From: Gigaspora margarita | Lineage: Eukaryota; Glomeromycota; Glomeromycetes; Diversisporales; Gigasporaceae | NCBI GenBank assembly: GCA_009809945.1 | Contig: WTPW01000152.1 | Span: forward strand, 276,988 to 340,987 | Length of the DNA: 64,000 nucleotides | Direction: 5' to 3' | Part shown: positions 56,940-64,000 of the stretch, one piece after another | Position numbering within the stretch: the stretch's first letter is position 1 | Layout: each line of letters begins with the position of its first letter | Made by a program: the position numbers and the translations under genes | The notes under the pieces: model-generated | Seen by the model: the letters and a program-made list of their open reading frames with translations, nothing else | Databases searched by the model: none | What the model was told of the DNA's origin: nothing

Positions 56940-58015
56940 TTTAAGAATGAGCTCTGTGAGTTCCTGGATCTAATAAACTTTACAAAATAACCAAAAATAT
57001 TTCTAATTATAAAATCCATGTCTGTATCTAATCCTTTATTTGACTCTGGTTCTTTTGATAGTTTCTTTGCCTGGTTTTAGCACATGATCAATTTGTAGGT
57101 ATGGTTAAGGTTTGAGGCTGAAAAATAGAAGTTTATATTTTAGATTCTATTGCCAGAGTAATCAGTGTACCTGGGTTTGGTTCTGTTTCTAGTACATTGT
57201 CTATTTTGGTATTGTATTCATTGTAGATATTTGTAAAATGTTGGGGAAACTTTCAAATATAGTAATAAGGAGTTAGTTCAGTAATGAGAAAATTCGATAT
57301 GATATCAATTTGATTTACTCATCAAATTGATGAGTGATAGCCTAATTTGAAAATTAATTCAAACATGCAAATTCATTATTATGCATAATTGTTAGAACTG
57401 GTAAATCATATATAATTGTTCTAAGGATTTTAACTCATGGTATAATTATTGTACTTCTTTGTTTTTCCAATACAACAAAGAATTTATCCCATGTAATTCT
57501 CACATGTTTTACATTTGCATTAGTCATATGCAAAAATCTTGTTCAAGAATACTTGTCAAACCTTGGCAAAACTTGTCAAAAATTTTGCTCAACATGTGTT
57601 TTGGTAATTTAGTTGTTGCTTTCTCCCCTTAAAAATTGTGAGGTCTCTGAACTTCCTTATTAATTTGTCTAAAATTAGCTTCTAATCTTCTAATTGGTGT
57701 TTATCAGATAGCTAATTTCAAATTCTGCAACTCAATTTCTTATCATTGTGACTTTTGTTGTTGTAGTATCAGTTGGTTGATTTTCCATTCTGAGGTAATC
57801 ATCTCTATTATCTGTATCTATTTCAATCTAGTTTTCAAATGTTTGTTTCTTTCAAAATTTTTATCCAAAACTTCTCTAGTTAATATTCCTTTCTTTATTC
57901 CTTTCTCTATTCCTTTTCTCTATTCCTTTTTTTGTCTCTAAATTTTCTAATTTATTTCTTTTTCTTTTTTTTTCATTTAGATAGGTTCTCTATTTTTTTT
58001 TAAAAAAACCTTTTA
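56940..58015. other. Interior of the LTR element, no coding assigned
   Basis: About 1.1 kb just inside the 3' side. I find no gag/pol motif that I can support in either direction. It has a C/T-rich run at 57880-57975. Confidence 0.45.
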
Positions 58016-58276
58016 TTAATGCTCTATTTGTTGAAACCTGCTGGCATAACCAAGGTGTGTATATTTTTGGGCTGTGAGCCTAGCCTTAGCACTTTCTATA
58101 TGTGAAGCCAGTCTTCTACATCTGGGTGATGCTTTATATTCAGTTCTATAATCACTATAGTGGTCGCCCCAGTGGATATTTTTCCCTTTTAAAACTTTGT
58201 GTTCTCTTTTGCACAAGCTGTAGTGGCCAACACACTTGTATTTATTTTTATTTTCTTTTTTTTCAGTATATTGCAC
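58016..58276 (-). CDS. Hypothetical 86-codon reading frame
   Basis: Open from 58276 to 58016, with KYKCVGHYSLCKREHKVLKG, then CRRLASHIESAKARLTAQKY and YASRFQQ. Composition (Cys, His, Arg, Lys) is less AT-driven than nearby open stretches, so it may be a real gene fragment. No family recognised. It is divergent from the coiled-coil frame at 58310. Confidence 0.25.
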   Translation of the reverse strand: MQYTEKKENKNKYKCVGHYSLCKREHKVLKGKNIHWGDHYSDYRTEYKASPRCRRLASHIESAKARLTAQKYTHLGYASRFQQIEH

Positions 58277-58309
58277 TTAGAAATAGTCTTTTCTATTTTT
58301 TTTGACTAG

Positions 58310-58550
58310 ATGGGTTGTAGAAAGAAGTCTGGATCTGTTTCCTCTCATATCAAGTCACTTGAAAATCATGTTATCAACTTTCAGGAGGAAGAGCAAGAAA
58401 GAAATCCTCTAGACGTTGAGGCTCTCCAACAAGAAAGTCGAATAGAATATTTGGTTCTCAAGAATAATAGGTGGCGAGCACAGATGGCAGATCTAGAAAA
58501 TGAAAATTATAATTTAAGGTGAAGAATTAGAAAAATAGAGAGAAAAAGAG
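58310..58550 (+). pseudogene. Short coiled-coil protein, truncated by a stop
   Basis: From ATG 58310 (MGCRKKSGSVSSHIKSLENH) to a TGA at 58520-58522, then continuing in frame as RIRKIERKRD before TAA. The region EALQQESRIEYLVLK... AQMADLENENYNLR has heptad spacing of Leu/Ile/Tyr, which predicts a coiled coil of bZIP-tail type. No DNA-binding basic region typical of bZIP is complete. The TGA fits a former CGA (Arg). It lies in the interior of the LTR element, so it may be captured or pre-existing host sequence. Confidence 0.4.
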
Positions 58551-59052
58551 ACTAAGAAAATAGAAATAATGAATATATTTTAAAAATTAGTTTTGTATAT
58601 AGTATAATAATTTTTATAAATAAAATTTTTAAATATTTTGAAATTTTGTAAATAAAAAAATAAATTAAATAATAAAGTTTAAAATTTTTCATAAGTCATT
58701 GAATAGTAATTATAAAGTGTCAAAGGTGTAAAGTCTTCGATTTCTGTGTCTAAAAATTTTAAGTGTAATAAAGTCTTTGTCTATTGCTAGTTCATTTTGC
58801 TTTTTTTCAATGTTTATTGAATGTCTAATCATTAACTGTGTATCTTCGAAATAAGTAACACAAAACTGTTAGTACTACAAATATTTTCATGGTTACAATA
58901 CTTAGTTTCAACTATGACTAATAGTATGTGTTTAGTTAGTCATTACCATAGCATAATCACTACATTATACTAGAAGATCATGTATAATATAAATTAATAA
59001 TTTTTTCAATTTACACATGCTAATTTCTTCTTTTTTTTCTTTTTTTTCAGGT
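58551..59052. other. AT-rich non-coding stretch
   Basis: No gene seen. It ends with a CT-rich tract and CAG at 59028-59050, which resembles a splice acceptor, but no exon could be supported. Confidence 0.4.
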
Positions 59053-59488
59053 TATCAATATTGGAACCATTGTTTTTTTTGGAAGTCATAGTTAATTCTC
59101 GGAGTCGTCATTATTGGAGTTCATAGACTTTTGTCGTGGTGTCGAGGTCTTTGTTATATACTAGTTTCGGCATCGTCATTTTTTGAGTTCAACATTTTCT
59201 TTCGCATTGCTATGTGAACAGTCTTGTAGATTCAGTTTTCTGGGTCTATATTACCGAGGTAGGTGCTAGGTATTGATATTGGAACCATTGTTTTTCTTGG
59301 AAGTCATAGTTAATTCTTGGAGTCGTCATTACTAGAGTTCGTAGACTTTTGTTATAGTATCAAGGTCCTTGTTGTATACTCATTTCAGCATTATCATTTT
59401 TTGAGGTCAAGATTTTCTTTCACATTGCTATGTGAATAGTCTTGTAGATTCAGATTTCTGGGTCTATATTACCGAAGTAGGTGCTATT
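59053..59488. repeat. Tandem duplication, 218-bp unit, two copies
   Basis: Unit 1 (about 59053-59270) and unit 2 (about 59271-59488) both run from TTGGAACCATTG to TTACCGA(G/A)GTAGGTGCTA. Where unit 1 has CG, unit 2 often has TG or CA (for example GTCGTGGTGTCGAGG against GTTATAGTATCAAGG). Confidence 0.85.
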
Positions 59489-59868
59489 TCTGATATTTGT
59501 CATTTCAGTGGTCTGGGTTATAGTTCTATTTAGGTAGCTTCATTCTTTTGGTTTCGTTTTCGGCATTTTCGTGGTTGTGGGTTTTGCCATTGGTAGAGTT
59601 TCGATTGTTGTCTTGTACCTGGGCTTGAGTTAGTTTTTTCTTCTTTTCCATCCTATGGGCTAGGTATGGTCTGTGCTTGATTCTCAGTATAATTCTTTGA
59701 AATAGTCTTGTCTTGTTTTGTTAGGCCTGGTCTTTCTTTCTACATCTTGGTATGGTCTTGTTCATACACCTTTCAAAGTAGGCTTGGTGTGATTCTTTTT
59801 TTTAATGAAGTACTATAAGAAGATGTATCAGAACTTTTCTGGACCTTGCAATATTTGAATATATTATG
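59489..59868. other. Non-coding interior sequence
   Basis: TCTTGTCTTG- and GGTATGGTCT-like words recur at 59660-59780. No gene is supported. Confidence 0.45.
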
Positions 59869-59876
59869 GTTTTTAC

Positions 59877-61305
59877 CAGGGATGGTAAATGACCAGGTCA
59901 TTGATTATTTTTGAAATGATCTAAAATGACCTATAAATGACTGGTATTTTTTGATCATTTGAATTTTGGTCATTTGTAAATGACTGATGACCAAATGACC
60001 TATGTTATTTATAAATAACCTGGGCCATCATGGTCATTGGTCATTTCACATTAACAAAAATAGCATTTGATTCAATCATATACAATGAAGATCGATTTAT
60101 GATCGATCATGATTGGTCATTATATATAATCGGTCACAATCATATGATCGATCATAATTTATAACCAATCATATGATCGATCACTAGTCTACATTAAAAA
60201 AATTGCTATTTTTACTCAAAATTTGACAATAGGTATCTTAATAACTAGCATTCAAAGTCGGCTCAAAATTTTGTCATAGATAGTGTCGATATTAATTTAT
60301 GATGTATAAAAATTTCAGCCAATTTGGTCAGGTAATTCTCGAGTAATCATTTGCATATGATGGTCAATTTTTTTAAAAATTTGACTATCATATACAAGCG
60401 ATTACTTGAAAATTACCAGAACAAATCGTCTAAATTTTTTATATATTATAGAAAAATATCGGAATTATCTATTATAAAAATTTGGGCCGAATTGGATTAC
60501 TAGTTATAGAGATATCAATCATCAAAGTATGAGTAAAAATAATGAATTTTTTAATAATCAACTATTATAAAATTTTCGCTATTTGTACTCAAACTTTGAC
60601 GATGGATATCTTGATAACTAGTAATCCAAATCGACTCAAATTTTTATCATAGCTAGTATTGATATTCATTAATGATATATAAAAAGTTTAGACGATTTTG
60701 TCTGGTAATACTTGAGTTATCGCTTGTATATGATAGTCAATTTTTTTAAAAAAATTAAAAATCGTATACAAGCGATTACTCAAGAATTACTGGACCAAAT
60801 CGTCTATAATTTTTATATATTATAGATGAATATCTGTACAATCTTTTGTAAAAATTTAAGTCGATTTGGATCACTACTTATCAAGAAATCCATAGTCAAA
60901 ATTTGAGTAAAAATGGCAAATTTTGTTACTAATTGTATATATAATCGATTATATATATAATCAATTATAATCGATTATATATATAATCAATTATAATAGA
61001 TTAAAAGGCTATGATCGATCAAACTTTATGATCGATCAAACTATAAGATTGATCATGATCGATCAGAAACTTTCATGATTGATCAAACTATATGATCGAT
61101 CATAATCGATCATATTAGGTTCGATTCCTATCTCTATCACAGGCTAAGGACTATTTTGTGAATAATTTAAATACTTAAAGTTTGCCAATTAAATTGCATT
61201 AATTTTTAAATGACCCTAATAGGTCATTTGACTTTTGAAATGACACGTGACTGGTCATTATTCACGTGTGTTATTTGGGTCATTTCAGGTCATTTACTAT
61301 CACTG
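59877..61305. mobile_element. hAT-like element with AAATGACC arrays and GATCGATCA palindromes
   Basis: 1,429 bp. Ends CAGGGATGGTAAATGACC and the inverted CAGTGATAGTAAATGACC. Flanked by identical GTTTTTAC (59869-59876, 61306-61313). AAATGACC/GGTCATTT words cluster inside both ends (59885-60060, 61200-61300). Inward of them are GATCGATCA-type palindromes (60085-60185, 60940-61110). The core (60200-60930) is alternating inverted copies of one unit (ACTCAAATTTTGAC...TCGTCTAAATTTTT). No coding capacity. Confidence 0.85.
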
Positions 61306-61313
61306 GTTTTTAC

Positions 61314-61945
61314 TGAATATTAGAGTTAGTGAGTAATTATCAAATCTTTTTTTTTTGTTGTGAAAATTAATAATGATCTTTTATATATCATATCGAATGA
61401 TTAGTGTAAATGATATGATTAATGTGAATGAGATTATTGGGGTACATATGATGATCACAGTGAATGAGATAATGGGTATAGATGAGATAATCATCCTTTG
61501 AAATTGTTATTATATACTGTATATTTTATATATATATATTTTATTTTTTTTTGTTTTTTTTTTAATAAAATTTTTTTTAAAGATCTTTTTTCATATATAC
61601 ATGCAGTGCTGAATAATTAATATGAATGAAATGATTAGTATAAGCAGGCTAATTAACTTAGACGAAGCAATTAATATGAGTAAAGAAAAACAAAGAAGAA
61701 ACCAATATGCTTGATGAAGCTCTGTGCTTCCAAAACTAGAGGCCATTAGGGCTTGGAGTTCCTTTGTACTTTGTTTTCAGGATTGAACTTTTCATCAGAT
61801 AAGTATTTTTCCTTATACTTTGTTGCAATATTTTTGGAGCAGCATACTATTTCAACATTACTGTATTATTCGTTGATATTTGATCTACATTCTATTGACT
61901 TATTAAGTGATACTGATTGTTTTAAAGTAGGGCTAGAGAGGACGT
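61314..61945. other. Non-coding with a (AATGAGAT)-like run
   Basis: At 61385-61490, words such as GATGAGATAATxxxx and AGTGTAAATGATATGATTAA recur. A 68-codon open stretch at 61753-61959 (plus) has no recognisable domain and ends in a MITE, so it is not called as a gene. Confidence 0.45.
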
Positions 61946-62364
61946 CGAACAATATATAAAGAGGTTACATTGAAATTTTGGTTAAAAAAGGTACTTTTTT
62001 ACAAAATGTTATATTTGAAAAGCGGCTAATTGGTCAAAAGGTTATATTTAAAAGTGGATAAAAGCCTTTAATATTATATTATTCAAAGTGGATAAAATTG
62101 ATAAGTTTCATAAAGGTTATATTTAAAATTAGATAACAAAATAAAAAAAAAAAGAGAAAGAAAAAAATTATAAAAAAAATTTTTTTAAAAAAAATTTTAT
62201 AAAAGTTTTTTTAAAAATAAAATAAAGTTATACTTGTTATATAGATAAAATTAATTAAATATTAAAGCTTATATAAAAATATAGTTAATTCACTTAATAA
62301 AAAGTGGATAAAAAATTTAAAAAGTTTATATTAAAGCTAATATAACCTCTATATGTATTGTTCG
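61946..62364. mobile_element. MITE with CGAACAAT...GAGGTTA ends
   Basis: About 419 bp. Left CGAACAATATATAAAGAGGT and, inverted, right CGAACAATACATATAGAGGT. Internal GGTTATATTTxAAA words match (inverted) those at 21800-21990. No clear target duplication. Confidence 0.55.
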
Positions 62365-62379
62365 GGTTCCTGGCTAGGG

Positions 62380-63185
62380 TAGCCAAGGTTTTGAAGAGAT
62401 TTGGAATTGTGGATTGGGCAATTAGGATAGTTGAGGTTAGTATATAGTTTAGAAAATAGGTTGATAGGGGCAAGTATCTAGAATTAGGTTAGTGGATTGA
62501 GTAGTATATAATTAGAATTTGGATTGGGTTTGAGTAGATGATATATTTAGATTAGACTAAATAAAAAAATGTATATAAAAGATATTATAAAATAAATGCA
62601 CATAAGTAAAGAAACAATTTTTCAATTGCATATATATTGTGTATACTAGGAATTGGAACTAATAAAATTTCATTGCTTCGCTCTACGATGGCATACATGT
62701 TATGTGTTGTTATAAACTTCCTAATTTTGGGGTTTCGGCATTCGAACACACACTCTTTTTTAAAAATTTTTTTTTTTTTTTAAATTTGGATCAGGTCTGT
62801 AAAGTTGAGGATTTAATGTAGTTGAACTTTATTAGAGTTGGGTTGTTGTAATGTTGGGGTTTGGGCGGAATTGGAATTGATGGATTTGGGTTTAGGCAGA
62901 TACAAAGTGGATTAGAAGGTGGGAGATTTGGGATTGGTAGATTTGGGATTATGTGAATTTGGGATTTTTTGTGAGTTTAGGCTTAGGTGAATTTGGAATA
63001 GTGGTGAGTTTGGGTTTTGTACAAGAGTTTGAGGTCTTGGGGACTTGGGTTTGATGGAGAAGAGGATAGTTTCAGATTTGTGGGTTTGGGTTTAGATGGA
63101 TTTGGGGGTTGAATAGTTAGAGGGGTTTTGAAAAGGTAGGTTTTGTTGTTTGTAATGGAAGTAGAATTGGGTTTGGGTAAAATGT
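62380..63185. repeat. G+T-rich strand-biased stretch
   Basis: The plus strand is rich in GGGTTTGGG, GGATTTGGG and TTTAGGTG words with very few C. GGG runs occur with short spacing at about 62920-62970. No gene is supported in either direction. Confidence 0.5.
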
Positions 63186-63885
63186 ATTAAATTAAATTTA
63201 GGATAATAAATAAAGTTAAAACTAAATAAATAAAAAAATTGGTTCACTATAGTATATATCAAAGTATTAATTCATTTGAGCATTTCTTGCCTTAATTCAG
63301 TTAGAATTGGCTTCCTTTTAACAAACATAAAATAATATTCCCAGCCTTTGCCTCAACTCAACTAGAGTTGGATCAAAATAATATCATTTTCAAAAATTCA
63401 GTATCTAAATAAACTACTGAGTCTTTCAAAAATAAAATAAAATGTCCATTATTATTCTAGTTTAAAATAATTTCAAACCCAGTTATTCAAAAAGAAGAGT
63501 CCATGAATAATTTAGAGAGTAAGAAAAGTATTAATTTGTTTTAAACAAGAAGTTTAGCTATTAAGTTGCAAAATTCAATTATCATGGTCCATGTTTCAAG
63601 TGAAAAATAATTGTTGTTTCCTTTTAAAAGATCTGATATAAGCTTTACTATCCCATTTCATTGTTGGCAAAGTTGTTGTTCTTTTGTTCTTGTTGCTTTT
63701 GTTGTTCTTTTGTTCTTGTTGCTTTTGTTTTGAGAATTTTTTATTTTGTCTCTTTTTCCAAAAATAATATCCTCTTGTTATCCTACTTCTAAGAAAGAAT
63801 ACCATGTTAAAAAATAATTTCTAACTGTTTCTAATAATTTATTTTCTGACTGCTTTAAAGGTATTTCTGCCAGAAGGCACCAAAA
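63186..63885 (-). other. 5' leader region of the minus-strand LTR element
   Basis: Next to the 5' LTR and primer site. A 69-codon stretch (63805-63596) is Lys/Gln/Asn-rich, partly from a repeat of TTGTTCTTTTGTTCTTG (63670-63725). It could be a gag remnant, but no gag motif is visible. Confidence 0.35.
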
Positions 63886-64000
63886 TGTTACAAGCATTAT
63901 AGCCTTCTTAATATAACACCTGCAACATAACACATGGTGACAGGGATCTTGTAAGGGTCAGAAAAGATATGAAGTGATGTGCAAGTAGAATGTTACTTCA
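63886..64000 (-). repeat. 5' LTR of the minus-strand element (partial)
   Basis: Matches the first 115 bp of the LTR at 50182, with a handful of changes that are mostly transitions (for example GGCAACAGGG against GGTGACAGGG). Continues beyond the window. Confidence 0.8.

Larger units (their letters stand above)
50182..64000 (-). mobile_element. Minus-strand LTR element, low coding capacity, split by a LINE
   Basis: The 3' LTR is 50182-50709. The 5' LTR begins at 63886 and runs off the right edge. In minus sense the 5' LTR ends ...GTAACA and is followed by a primer-site-like TGGTGCCTTCTGG (63882-63870). The 3' LTR is preceded by the purine tract AAAGGGGACAGAAA (about 50723-50710), whose outer part is duplicated at 56929-56942 by the LINE insertion. 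The interior (56940-63885) shows no clear gag or pol, so it resembles a large non-autonomous (LARD-type) element or a thoroughly decayed one. Confidence 0.72.

Noticed and set aside
62640-62760. tRNA-like sequence (TTCGAACAC-like T-loop word)
   Set aside because: No acceptor, D-arm and anticodon-arm pairing could be found around it.

Overview
The window looks like a transposon-dense, strongly AT-rich stretch of a fungal nuclear genome. The best fit is an arbuscular mycorrhizal fungus (Glomeromycotina, Rhizophagus/Gigaspora type). This is inferred from an F-box plus ribonuclease-inhibitor-type LRR gene, Sel1-like repeats, a Tad-like LINE with AP endonuclease, RT and RNase H, Ty3 elements, and spliceosomal introns. 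No prokaryotic operon, tRNA, rRNA or CRISPR was seen. Almost every long reading frame is broken, and no gene can be called intact.

Layout. 1-3055: minus-strand Ty3-type LTR element with its 5' LTR, gag, and in the same frame a degenerate Sel1-repeat region. 5634-7288: decayed F-box/LRR gene split by a Harbinger-type MITE. 7348-17896: complete but dead Ty3/gypsy element with two LTRs, carrying three nested MITEs. 17897-24443: low-complexity and minisatellite DNA with a 94-base gap. 24444-29482: a 5-kb terminal-inverted-repeat transposon holding a multi-exon transposase-like gene that ends in a RING-type finger. 29930-31900: higher-order tandem repeat. 32300-34450: cluster of decayed genes for small single-pass membrane proteins. 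34512-41821: a run of hAT-like non-autonomous elements with 7-8 bp target duplications, two of them nested. 40541-46376: a 45-bp (15-codon) satellite with a 526-base gap, invaded by at least six elements. 46803-49191: second, decayed copy of the RING-type transposase-like gene. 50182-64000: minus-strand LTR element with little coding capacity, split at its polypurine tract by a 6.2-kb LINE (50721-56928), with a 1.4-kb hAT-like element further inside.

Two themes join the regions. First, most in-frame stops are explained by C-to-T or G-to-A change (TGG to TGA/TAG, CGA to TGA, CAA to TAA), and repeat copies differ mainly by transitions. That points to cytosine deamination, from methylation or a RIP-like process. 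Second, many non-autonomous elements can be delimited to the base by TIRs and target duplications, which gives a relative order of insertions. The most novel candidates are the in-frame gag-Sel1 arrangement, the TIR transposon with a RING-ended transposase-like protein, the decayed membrane-protein cluster, and the hAT-like foldback elements with hexamer arrays.
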